Shown here in pieces: positions 1 through 7,297 of a stretch of 64,000 nt of DNA. Source of the DNA: Clostridia bacterium (GTDB lineage: Bacteria > Bacillota > Clostridia > Christensenellales > UMGS416). The DNA lies in contig JAFGUF010000033.1 of the NCBI GenBank assembly GCA_016938675.1, positions 111,522-175,521 on the forward strand. The letters are read 5' to 3'. Every line of letters starts with the position of its first letter. Within the stretch, counting starts at the first letter, position 1. A program made the translations under genes and the position numbers. Below the pieces are notes generated by a model, which saw only the letters and a program-made list of their open reading frames with translations, did not search any database and was not told the DNA's origin.

Positions 1-375
1 CTGCGCACGACTGTTTACATCAATGAAACGGTCATCATCGTGGTTTGTTGAGAAAATGCCCCTGTCCTTTTCTGCCAGTCTTTTCAGTATCTCATTGTTC
101 CCAATGTATTCAAATGACTTCCTGCATACTGTTTCAAATTTATCAGAAGCATATTTTTGTGACTGAACTGATTTTTCCACTTCTTTTTCCCATTTAAGCA
201 ACTGATATGAAACGCTTTTTTTGTACAGGTCTTCTTTGTTTTTAAAATATATATACAGATTGCTCTTTGTCATGCCCAGCCTGTCGCCGATATCCTGCAT
301 TGATGTCTTTTTGTATCCATAGTCTGAAAAAACCTGCGAAGCAGCATCTAATATTTCATTTACCTTTTCACTCAT
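1..375 (-). CDS. TetR/AcrR family transcriptional regulator (C-terminus cut by window edge)
   Basis: The first 125 residues are present, beginning MSEKVNEILDAASQVF; the rest lies left of the window. The N-terminal third is a typical TetR helix-turn-helix: residues about 24-50 contain TSMQDIGDRLGMTKSNLY followed by IYFKNKEDL, the usual end of the recognition helix. Downstream is the start of the helical ligand-binding domain, which cannot be assigned to a ligand. The gene is divergent from the secreted protein at 489, and the gap holds a strong inverted repeat (406-436) that is its likely operator. Local, possibly autoregulatory control is inferred. Confidence 0.88.
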   Translation of the reverse strand, partial: MSEKVNEILDAASQVFSDYGYKKTSMQDIGDRLGMTKSNLYIYFKNKEDLYKKSVSYQLLKWEKEVEKSVQSQKYASDKFETVCRKSFEYIGNNEILKRLAEKDRGIFSTNHDDDRFIDVNSRAQ

Positions 376-405
376 AAACATTCCTGACTGGTTCAAATTA
401 TTTTA

Positions 406-436
406 TGAACAAATTAACTTTTTGTTCATTTGTTCA
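406..436. promoter_or_regulatory. Candidate TetR operator: one inverted and one direct copy of an 8-bp half-site
   Basis: TGAACAAA (406-413) is followed after 7 bases by its exact complement TTTGTTCA (421-428), and TTTGTTCA is then repeated immediately (429-436). It lies between the divergent TetR gene and the gene at 489, just upstream of the -35 box at 455-460. The arrangement is seen directly; binding by the adjacent TetR protein is inferred. Confidence 0.6.
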
Positions 437-454
437 TATTTTATCATTTCGTAT

Positions 455-482
455 TTGTTATTTCAAGTATTTTAGCTATAAT
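455..482 (+). promoter_or_regulatory. SigA-type promoter, apparently leaderless
   Basis: TTGTTA (455-460), a 16-base spacer and TATAAT (477-482). The expected transcription start is at or next to the ATG at 489, so the message would have almost no 5' leader. No Shine-Dalgarno sequence precedes that ATG. Confidence 0.5.
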
Positions 483-488
483 ATATCT

Positions 489-1286
489 ATGAAAAAGAGA
501 AAAATTCTATATGGGATATTAATTATCATTTCAATTATCGCTTTTCTCATTGCTCTCCCTCCCACCAGGAGCATGGCTGTAATGAGCGTATACTCCGCAA
601 TGGAGAGCAAAGAGAGCGTCATGCATGAAAACAATTTCATGATACAGGTGCCCTCATCTAGTGAGTGGTATCCCTTTGCGATAACATTTAATCCTGTCAA
701 TTTCGGCAAATGGTCCTATACAGGTGCTGATATGTCTATAATATATAATTTCGCAAGATTCCGCCTTAGCACACTATCATCCGATATATTTAATCCGCAG
801 AGCGACATGAACAGCTCCTTTTATGGAGCATACGCCCTGCATCAGGATGACGGCTACTTTGGATATTACGAAGATGGGATTAATATCGATGATATTATCC
901 TGACATTTGAATATGACTACAAATTCCTCGTCCTTCAGGATTTAGGGTGCGAAGATCTGGTCTTTAGGCCTGTTGATTTTCAAATAGCTGAAAATCTAGA
1001 ATACGCAGGATATAAGGGTTGGACAAAAATAGACGCCGTTATTGAGACCAACTCCATGCTGCACAACTACAGCGAAAACCATATGTCATATATGCAGTAC
1101 GGAAAGCCAAAAACAGCCGTCGAAGACAATTTTGCTGTTACAAAAATGTACGGCCGGCTGTATATAAAAGCGTTTGAAGAATATAATTCAACAATAATTA
1201 TTTATGTAATGTCACCTTCAACAGAGGTGATAGAAACCTGCGATGATGAAATCCTACGGAATATTGAAATACAAGATATTAATTAG
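489..1286 (+). CDS. Secreted or membrane-anchored protein of unknown function
   Basis: 265 residues, starting MKKRKILYGILIIISIIAF: a lysine-rich N-terminus followed by one hydrophobic segment (about residues 5-22), so an exported or signal-anchored protein. The remainder is aromatic- and acid-rich with no motif I recognise. An upstream in-frame ATG at 405 lies inside the operator repeat and would add 28 residues before the signal segment, so 489 is preferred. The phrase NNFMIQVPS after the anchor loosely recalls small secreted PsbP-like proteins, but this is weak. Its 3' end overlaps by 8 bases the convergent gene ending at 1279. Regulation by the divergent TetR protein is inferred. Confidence 0.6.
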   Translation: MKKRKILYGILIIISIIAFLIALPPTRSMAVMSVYSAMESKESVMHENNFMIQVPSSSEWYPFAITFNPVNFGKWSYTGADMSIIYNFARFRLSTLSSDIFNPQSDMNSSFYGAYALHQDDGYFGYYEDGINIDDIILTFEYDYKFLVLQDLGCEDLVFRPVDFQIAENLEYAGYKGWTKIDAVIETNSMLHNYSENHMSYMQYGKPKTAVEDNFAVTKMYGRLYIKAFEEYNSTIIIYVMSPSTEVIETCDDEILRNIEIQDIN

Positions 1287-3216
1287 TCAGGACTTCTGTG
1301 CCGTTATATATCTCAATGTAGCTTTTTAGTTTATCATCTGATATATTCGCTGTTATCCCCTCGGCTATCCAGTTCATTTCGATAATATCAGACATCCTTG
1401 CTGTTTCGTTTTCCATTATGCGCAGCTTCCCTGTCTTGTCATACACCGGACCTTCGAAAGGAAATGCCACCTTGGCGATTATGCCATTTTTCAGGAACTT
1501 GACAAGGCGCTTTGTATCCTCCGACAAAGAATCTGATATTTCAATGTCCAGCATTCCAGTGTCCAGCCCCCACCAATAGTTAAGCCTCTGGGTTTTCTCC
1601 GGCAATATGGAATGCCCCGCTCCAAACCTGGTCGAGAGAATGTCCTCAATCATAGTATCATAAAATTCTTCCCAGTTCCATATGGGTGTGGCTATATTTT
1701 CCCAGCCGGTTTTTTTCATATGGTAAAGCCCCATTCCGCCGAACATACAAGCTTCCCCTGAGCAGAATGAAGTATTATAGCAGACATCGCAGTCTGTTTT
1801 TTTAAGCTCGTTTATTATTGTCTCGTTATACTCGTTTTCGTCCTGCAATGTGCTTGTTCGGGTAATCAGCCTTACGCGGGCGTCGTCCTTTATCATCCTC
1901 AATCCCAGGGTAAACGCATTAAGGCTCATAAGCGCAGAAGGCAGCATTCTGGATGTCAGAAAAGCAAATTCTGACTTGTTGCTGACAGATGCAGCAACAG
2001 CACCAAGAATAAACGCCTGTTCATAGCACCTCCCGTAATATGTTTCAAGGTATTCAAATTTTGAAAACGAAGAACAGAGGAACAGAGATTTTCTGCTATA
2101 GTGCAAAGACGCTCTCAGCATATTCTTGTGGTAAACAGGGCTCGTTGCGAAGATTACATCATTGTCCTTGACTATTTTACGCATCTGGTCATAGTTGGCG
2201 CTTCTGAATGATACGTCATAGTAGCTCTTTGTGTTTATCTGCTTTTCATATTTTTCCTGCACCATGTCCTGCGCCTTTTTATGGTACATGCTCCAGCCCT
2301 GAGCGGCGTCATCCTGATATACAAAAGCTACATTGAGGTTATTGCGCCTGCGCCTCGGCGGGCGCCCTCCGGAAGTTGCAGGTATGTCAACAGTTACATA
2401 TTCATCTATGTTATCACTAGCAACGGAGGCTAATGTGCTGATATATCTTTTTACCGTGTTTCTGTATTTTTCCGTGTGAGTTGCATCTTCAAATCCGTTT
2501 ATAGTGGAAAAATATAAAAACGCATCAGCAGTGGTTATCGGCAGGCTTCGCCCGCCGTAGGCAAGATAAAGCTCCCTGAACTTTTCATAAAGGGAAAATG
2601 CTACATAGTGGTATGGATTATCTGCAATAAATTTATCTTTGCTCTTTTCTATCAGGTTTATCAGCTTCCCGTATTTTTCAGGTTTGGAAAACCAAATTGC
2701 GTTATATCCTGCAAGCTTATAAAAATCTAGTGAAGCATAATATATGCGGTTTGTAAGGCTGCTTTCGTCCCTCTGGGGCATCAGTCTGGTTACCATAGCG
2801 GGGAAAGAGAATGCGCCGCAGTATTTCAGGACGCTTACCCTCTTGTTGCCTTCAATTACATAAATCCTGTTCAAAAATTCGTATGCCTTAATTGGGTCTC
2901 TTAATCCCTCACTAAGCTGTATGTCATAGACGTTTGTCCATTTATGAGCAAACTCGCTTTTTGGGTCAAGCAGCGGCATAAATGACCTGGAAAAGCTGTT
3001 TCCCCTCATCTTTGTATAGGTTCCTGTTATCTGCCTCAACGGAACGTCAATGATTCCCAGTGAAACCTGGCTAATTATTTTTACGCCTTTTGTTATTGTA
3101 TCGAGGTCTCTTAAAAATGGGTATCTGTCCTGCCGTTCCAGTCTTTCAACCTCGTCCAATCCTCTTTTTCTGGCACTTAAGTATACATCTTCAAGGCCTT
3201 TTTCAAATATACTCAT
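1279..3216 (-). CDS. ParB-like domain fused to a BMP/PnrA-type binding domain, no signal peptide
   Basis: 645 residues with two modules. Residues about 55-150 resemble a ParB/sulfiredoxin-like domain: a DVPLRQITGTY strand and, at 121-135, IEGNKRVSVLKYCGA, matching the family's (D/E)GxxRxxAxxxxG element. After a basic linker (GGRPPRRRR, 283-291) comes a BMP/PnrA-like ligand-binding domain from about 294 (NVAFVYQDDAAQGWS) to about 600, including FILGAVAASVSNKSEFAFL, the phrase usual in BMP nucleoside-binding lipoproteins. Classical BMP proteins are exported lipoproteins. This one has no signal peptide or lipobox and no transporter genes beside it, so it is probably a cytoplasmic sensor or regulator (inference). 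It is last in a run with the metallophosphoesterase and the MgtC-like gene. Confidence 0.75.
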   Translation of the reverse strand: MSIFEKGLEDVYLSARKRGLDEVERLERQDRYPFLRDLDTITKGVKIISQVSLGIIDVPLRQITGTYTKMRGNSFSRSFMPLLDPKSEFAHKWTNVYDIQLSEGLRDPIKAYEFLNRIYVIEGNKRVSVLKYCGAFSFPAMVTRLMPQRDESSLTNRIYYASLDFYKLAGYNAIWFSKPEKYGKLINLIEKSKDKFIADNPYHYVAFSLYEKFRELYLAYGGRSLPITTADAFLYFSTINGFEDATHTEKYRNTVKRYISTLASVASDNIDEYVTVDIPATSGGRPPRRRRNNLNVAFVYQDDAAQGWSMYHKKAQDMVQEKYEKQINTKSYYDVSFRSANYDQMRKIVKDNDVIFATSPVYHKNMLRASLHYSRKSLFLCSSFSKFEYLETYYGRCYEQAFILGAVAASVSNKSEFAFLTSRMLPSALMSLNAFTLGLRMIKDDARVRLITRTSTLQDENEYNETIINELKKTDCDVCYNTSFCSGEACMFGGMGLYHMKKTGWENIATPIWNWEEFYDTMIEDILSTRFGAGHSILPEKTQRLNYWWGLDTGMLDIEISDSLSEDTKRLVKFLKNGIIAKVAFPFEGPVYDKTGKLRIMENETARMSDIIEMNWIAEGITANISDDKLKSYIEIYNGTEVLTN

Positions 3217-3246
3217 ATCTTTTCTTCCCTTCGCTCTCGCCCAATA

Positions 3247-3843
3247 TCAGTATTCGAACATATAATAAGGGCCGACGTTAATTATCTTTGTATTTTTATA
3301 TTCGTGCTTTTGTGGTATGCGGCGATTATAGGCTGCATGCTGATGTCCGTGCAGGAAGTACCGCGGCTGGTATTCATCCATCATATCAATGAAACACTTG
3401 AACCCAATATGCGCCCTGTCATCCCCATCACCAATACCGAAAGCCGGTGAATGAGCCACAAAGATATCAAAGCCTCCAGCCTTCTTAACAGCGCGCTTGG
3501 TTTTCTTCACGCGCTTTAGCATCTCTTCTTCGGTATATTGATGGTTTCTCTCCGGCCTGTATCTCATGCTTCCGCCAAGGCCGAATATCCGAATCCCACT
3601 TTTTAATATGTACATTTCTCCGTCAATATTAATGCACCCCTCAGGTGGCTTAACTGCATATCTTTCATCGTGGTTACCGTGCACATATAACAAAGGCGCG
3701 GGTATCATCGTGACTAAAAACTCCAGATACTCTGCCTTTAAATCCCCGCAGGATATTATTAAATCAACATCTTTAAATTTTTCATGGTCAAAATAATCCC
3801 ATACAAATTTATCCTCTATGTCGGAAACTGCCAGTATTTTCAT
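3247..3843 (-). CDS. Calcineurin-like metallophosphoesterase
   Basis: 198 residues with the family motifs in order: SDIE (7-10), GD (33-34), GNHD (56-59), H131 in AHSPAFG and GHQH (166-169). These ligate the two metal ions of a phosphodiesterase or phosphatase active site. The first motif is DxE rather than the common DxH, a variant that may alter one metal site. No signal peptide, so cytoplasmic; the substrate cannot be read from sequence. It lies 17 bases downstream of the MgtC-like gene and 30 bases upstream of the ParB-like/BMP gene, probably one transcript. Confidence 0.85.
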   Translation of the reverse strand: MKILAVSDIEDKFVWDYFDHEKFKDVDLIISCGDLKAEYLEFLVTMIPAPLLYVHGNHDERYAVKPPEGCINIDGEMYILKSGIRIFGLGGSMRYRPERNHQYTEEEMLKRVKKTKRAVKKAGGFDIFVAHSPAFGIGDGDDRAHIGFKCFIDMMDEYQPRYFLHGHQHAAYNRRIPQKHEYKNTKIINVGPYYMFEY

Positions 3844-3860
3844 TCCTTTTTCCTTTAAAT

Positions 3861-4526
3861 TTATTTCACAATCTCAATCGAAATTACCTTTACATCCTCA
3901 CGCTTTTTAAGCGATTCTTTAAGCCTGTCCATCGCCAGCTTGTTTGTTATTGTAGTATAAATAATTACTTCTGTCCATTTTTTATCGGTGCTCTGTATGT
4001 CAATGTCTTTGACAGATACTCCTGCCTTGCCGATATCCGTCATCACCTCTGCCATAGTTTCAGGCGTGTTTTTGATTCTTAGTTCAATTTCGGTGCGGTT
4101 ACGTCCGGATATGAATTTGCTCTCCATCAGCTTAAGAAGAACCAACACCATAAAGACAACCAAACCACCAAATAAAGCCGCCCAGTAAAAGCCTGCACCT
4201 ACCGCGACTCCCAGACAGGCAACAACCCAAAGCCCTGCCGCAGTAGTCAATCCTCTTACTCTGAAGCCGTCCTTTATTATGCTTCCCGCTCCTAGGAAAC
4301 CTATTCCGCTAATCACATAGCTCCCCATCCTTGCTACGTCAATATTCGCATCAGGAAACTGAAAATAGAGATATTCATTTGTAATCATTGCTACGCATGC
4401 ACCAAGGCACACCAATATATGCGTGCGAAATCCGGCTGAGTTCCGGCTGAGTTCCCTCTGAAATCCTATAAGCCCGCCTAATACTGCAGATATTGATATT
4501 CTGATAATGATTTCCTGCGTACTTAT
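3861..4526 (-). CDS. MgtC/SapB family membrane protein with an apparent ATA start codon
   Basis: 221 residues if begun at ATA (4526-4524). The protein then opens STQEIIIRISISAVLGG, GFQREL and NSAGFRTHILVCLGAC, colinear with the MgtC family (first helix, then the conserved G-x-x-R-E and A-G-x-R-T-H segment). The first conventional start, TTG at 4415, would remove the first helix and the RTH motif, and no ATG, GTG or TTG lies in frame upstream. AGGAGG (4535-4540) sits 8 bases before the ATA, where a start is expected. The family has about five membrane helices at the N-terminus plus a cytoplasmic ACT-like tail (here about residues 145-221) and is linked to magnesium or membrane homeostasis. First gene of the run that continues into the metallophosphoesterase. 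Confidence 0.8.
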   Translation of the reverse strand: MSTQEIIIRISISAVLGGLIGFQRELSRNSAGFRTHILVCLGACVAMITNEYLYFQFPDANIDVARMGSYVISGIGFLGAGSIIKDGFRVRGLTTAAGLWVVACLGVAVGAGFYWAALFGGLVVFMVLVLLKLMESKFISGRNRTEIELRIKNTPETMAEVMTDIGKAGVSVKDIDIQSTDKKWTEVIIYTTITNKLAMDRLKESLKKREDVKVISIEIVK

Positions 4527-4607
4527 TGTAGTTTCCTCCTAAAATAATTTCGCTGTATATATTATACTACACATTGCCGCAATTTGATAATCAATGTGTC
4601 AAAATAC

Positions 4608-4640
4608 AAAAAAATCCGCAGACATTGAAGCTGCGAATCC
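4608..4640 (-). terminator. Rho-independent terminator of the nfeD-secA-...-zinc ribbon run
   Basis: On the minus strand ATTCGCAG (4638-4631) pairs with CTGCGGAT (4621-4614), using one G-U pair, and is followed by seven T. It lies 43 bases beyond the stop of the zinc-ribbon gene. Confidence 0.8.
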
Positions 4641-4682
4641 TGACTTATATATTTGCTTGCCATTCCCTATTTAAGCACGCTG

Positions 4683-4865
4683 CTATTTATCCGCATCTTT
4701 TTTCATTCGGCGCACTGTATCTCTGTCCAAAAAGGCGAATCTGGGGTTATCCCCTCCCATGCAGTCCTTGCATTGATGCATGCACTCCGGGCATACGCAA
4801 TAGCTGTCTTCACCTTTTTCCACGTGCACCATGAATGCTCCGCAAATCTCACAACCGCATTTCAT
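4683..4865 (-). CDS. Small cysteine-rich zinc-ribbon protein
   Basis: 60 residues with three CxxC pairs: CEIC near residue 5, CPEC near 25 and CKDC near 32, suggesting one or two bound zinc ions. The rest is charged, with no membrane segment. A GGAAAGG ribosome site precedes the ATG, which lies 12 bases after the yacP stop, and a strong terminator follows. It is the last gene of the translation and rRNA-processing operon. Function unknown. Confidence 0.7.
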   Translation of the reverse strand: MKCGCEICGAFMVHVEKGEDSYCVCPECMHQCKDCMGGDNPRFAFLDRDTVRRMKKDADK

Positions 4866-4877
4866 ATATCGCCTTTC

Positions 4878-5384
4878 CTAAAAGTTCAGCAGTTCTTTAA
4901 GCTTGTCCTTTGTGTCCTCATCGAGGTACGCACCCAGCTGCATTGACGGGCTGTCACTGTGCTTTCTGCTTCGCTCCGTGCCCTTTTTTACAATATCATT
5001 TAAAAGTTCCCTAGCTGTTACCCTGCTTGCACCCTGTCCAAACACTGTCATCTGCTCAGCACCGTCTGATGTAGCAACATATATGTTCTGCTGATACCTG
5101 TTGAGCTTAGATACAGCCATCTCTATAAAGCTATCCGCTGTTTGATGCTCCTTTGTATACACCAGCGTCACGCTTGGCCTTTCAATACGCTTGTCAAACG
5201 CTCCTTTAACCATGTGTGCATCAAAAACGACCACTGCGTCCAGTCCGGTATAGGATGCGTATTCGCCTATTATGTCGCCCAGTTTATCCCTTGCGGCTTC
5301 CAGGCTCACTGACCTTGATAGATATTTTAGCTCTTTCCAGTCGTGTATTATGTTATATCCGTCTACAAAAAGTATATCCTTCAT
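4878..5384 (-). CDS. yacP: YacP/Rae1-type NYN-domain ribonuclease
   Basis: 168 residues opening MKDILFVDGYNIIHDWKEL; the VDGYN(I/L) motif is the first acidic active-site block of NYN (PIN-like) nucleases. VVFDAHMV (about 56-63) and TSDGAEQ (about 105) carry further conserved acidic residues. In Bacillus the homologue Rae1 cleaves mRNA inside the ribosome A site. The ATG directly abuts the rlmB stop, and rlmB-yacP adjacency is conserved in Firmicutes, supporting the assignment. Confidence 0.88.
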   Translation of the reverse strand: MKDILFVDGYNIIHDWKELKYLSRSVSLEAARDKLGDIIGEYASYTGLDAVVVFDAHMVKGAFDKRIERPSVTLVYTKEHQTADSFIEMAVSKLNRYQQNIYVATSDGAEQMTVFGQGASRVTARELLNDIVKKGTERSRKHSDSPSMQLGAYLDEDTKDKLKELLNF

Positions 5385-6125
5385 CTATCCTTTATTTGTC
5401 CTTTGCCTTACGCTTTCGAATATTAGTATACCGGCCGCCACTGAAGCGTTAAGTGAATTTATATTTCCGGTCATTGGTATTGATACAACTCTGTCGCAGT
5501 TTTCCTTGACAAGCCTGCGTATACCTTCACCTTCACTGCCGATAACAAGGGCGAGCGCTCCGGTCAGGTCTGCATTATAGCATACTTCACCCTCTGCGTC
5601 AGCACCGATTACCCAAATATTTTTACTTTTCATGTAGTTTATTGCGTCAGTTAGGTTTGTTACCCTTGCGATAGGCATATATGCCATCGCTCCTGCAGAT
5701 GCTTTATAGGCCGTTGAGCTCAGCGGCGCGCTCCTCCTTGCCGGGACTATAAGCCCTGCTGCCCCTGCGCATTCACTGCTCCTGATTATTGCACCAAGGT
5801 TATGCGGATCCTGTATCTCGTCAAGCATTATAAAGAGGGGAGAATCACTCTCCTTAAGCGCTGCATCTACCATTTCCTCAAATTCCGAATACGCTACTTC
5901 CGGCAGTATGGCTATCAATCCCTGGTGCGCAGTGCTTTGCGCCATAGCCTCCAGCCTATGCTTAGGAACATATTCTATCACTGCTTTCCCCTGCTTTGCA
6001 AGGGCTACTATATCACCAATTTTGCGGCTGTCTACGCCGTCCTGTATATAAAGGCGCTCTAATTTCTTGCCGGATTTCAAGGCCTCCATGATAGGATTTT
6101 TGCCCTCAATTTGTATTCTCTCCAT
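5385..6125 (-). CDS. rlmB: 23S rRNA (guanosine-2'-O)-methyltransferase, SpoU/TrmH family
   Basis: 246 residues. The N-terminal L30e-like substrate-binding domain (about 1-80) begins with IEGKNPIMEAL. The C-terminal SPOUT domain carries the knot motifs: HNLGAIIRSSECAGA (about 107-121), IGSEGEGIRRLV (about 195-206) and IPMTGNINSLNASVA (about 215-229), which form the SAM site. It modifies the ribosomal peptidyl-transferase region (G2251 in E. coli). One-base junction with thyX upstream. Confidence 0.92.
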   Translation of the reverse strand: MERIQIEGKNPIMEALKSGKKLERLYIQDGVDSRKIGDIVALAKQGKAVIEYVPKHRLEAMAQSTAHQGLIAILPEVAYSEFEEMVDAALKESDSPLFIMLDEIQDPHNLGAIIRSSECAGAAGLIVPARRSAPLSSTAYKASAGAMAYMPIARVTNLTDAINYMKSKNIWVIGADAEGEVCYNADLTGALALVIGSEGEGIRRLVKENCDRVVSIPMTGNINSLNASVAAGILIFESVRQRTNKG

Positions 6126-6859
6126 TATAGTTTACCCGCTCTCTCTCGCACCTCTTTTTGCTTCATGCAGCTTTTGCTGCCCTCGGTGCACTTTCCGCCG
6201 ACGCAGCCCGGGCCTGCATTCTCAAAAAGCTCTCTTGCGCTTTCCTTGCACAATTTTAGCATCTGCCATGCCACATCCCTTATTTCCCATTGTGCCCTAT
6301 TGCAGCACCGGATGGAAAAAAAGTGCCTTAGCTCCCTTGCGTTCATTGTTAATATCATTTTTGTTTCTGCGCTATTGGGGAGCACAAACCTTGCATCTTC
6401 ATATGTGCTTTCTCCGGCGTCACCCAGCCTGTCTACCCACCCGTTATACCATTGCTGCAGGGTCTTCATCTGGTTTTCGTATTCTTTAACTGCTTCTTTG
6501 CCCAGCGCTTCTATCTGGGGAGGAATAACATAATTGAATGTTTCTCCCGCTGCTTTCACCTGGCCGACATACCTTTGGGATTTAACCGAGAATGACGCAA
6601 GTCGATGCCTCGTGGCCTGCGCCAAAAATGACCGGGAAACGCCCTCTATCCCAAAAGTAAAGCTGACATGTTCTATTACGGACATGTGCCCCATCTCAAC
6701 AAGCATTTTAATATATTTGCCCTGATCCTTTTTCTCTACACCCTTTTGTATGGTTTCGATGTCTGCGTCACTGTAGCAGAGCTTTGCCGCCATAGCAACT
6801 ATTTCCTCAGCGTTATATGTATGCCTGAGCAGTTCTACTTTCGGTATTACTTTTCCCAT
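6125..6859 (-). CDS. thyX: FAD-dependent thymidylate synthase
   Basis: 244 residues with the ThyX signature RHRxxSxxxxSxR as RHRLASFSVKSQR (84-96). The enzyme makes dTMP from dUMP using methylene-tetrahydrofolate, NADPH and FAD. HMSVIEH (58-64) and RELRHFFSIRC in the C-terminal half are other family landmarks. The extreme C-terminus is cysteine-rich (GCVGGKC, then SCM), which is unusual for the family and may be an appendage. No thyA was seen in the window. Confidence 0.94.
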   Translation of the reverse strand: MGKVIPKVELLRHTYNAEEIVAMAAKLCYSDADIETIQKGVEKKDQGKYIKMLVEMGHMSVIEHVSFTFGIEGVSRSFLAQATRHRLASFSVKSQRYVGQVKAAGETFNYVIPPQIEALGKEAVKEYENQMKTLQQWYNGWVDRLGDAGESTYEDARFVLPNSAETKMILTMNARELRHFFSIRCCNRAQWEIRDVAWQMLKLCKESARELFENAGPGCVGGKCTEGSKSCMKQKEVRERAGKL

Positions 6860-6862
6860 ATT

Positions 6863-7297
6863 TCAGCTATTCATGCTCGCCTTGTCATACACAAGCCTGA
6901 ATATTTCCTCCAGTCTTTGGTTCTTCATTGTAAGGTATAGATACCCTGCCAGTGCCTCAAATGCTGTCGCTTTAATGTAAGTATTCCTGTCACAGTTTTT
7001 GGGCGGGTTTATTTTTGCATTCTTCGCTCTGCGTACTATATTTTCTTCATCCTCAGTAAGGATATCTTCAATCATGTCAAGCGCTCTTGCCTGCCCATGA
7101 GCGCACACATATTTAACAGACATTTTATGAAGATCGCCCGATTTATAGTCTCCTGTATATATTAGCCGGCACCTAACGTATAAATCATAAAGCGAATCTC
7201 CGATATATGCCAATACCACCGGGTCATTCCGCTTTACTTCATCTTCATCCAGAGTTCTTTTATTCGAATGAATATCCTTTATCTGCTCTATAAACAT
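6863..7297 (-). CDS. mrnC: Mini-ribonuclease III
   Basis: 144 residues, a stand-alone RNase III catalytic domain without the dsRNA-binding domain. The signature DPVVLAYIGDSLYDLYVR (about 25-42) supplies acidic metal ligands, and ATAFEALAGYLYL (about 111-123) is the second conserved block. In Bacillus MrnC matures 23S rRNA ends. It overlaps the tsaD stop by 10 bases, implying translational coupling, and sits 3 bases before thyX. Confidence 0.92.
   Translation of the reverse strand: MFIEQIKDIHSNKRTLDEDEVKRNDPVVLAYIGDSLYDLYVRCRLIYTGDYKSGDLHKMSVKYVCAHGQARALDMIEDILTEDEENIVRRAKNAKINPPKNCDRNTYIKATAFEALAGYLYLTMKNQRLEEIFRLVYDKASMNS

Noticed and set aside
405..488. Upstream ATG at 405 as the start of the secreted protein
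   Set aside because: It lies inside the operator repeat and upstream of the promoter, and adds residues before the signal segment.
4440..4475. An 11-bp tandem repeat (GAACTCAGCCG twice) in the mgtC-like gene, first suspected to cause a frameshift
   Set aside because: The reading frame and spacing across it match the family (G-F-Q-R-E then eleven residues to R-T-H), so the repeat is in a normal coding segment.
4565..4605. TTGACA upstream of the mgtC-like gene as a -35 box
   Set aside because: It stands about 30 bases from the TATAAT, outside the usable spacing.
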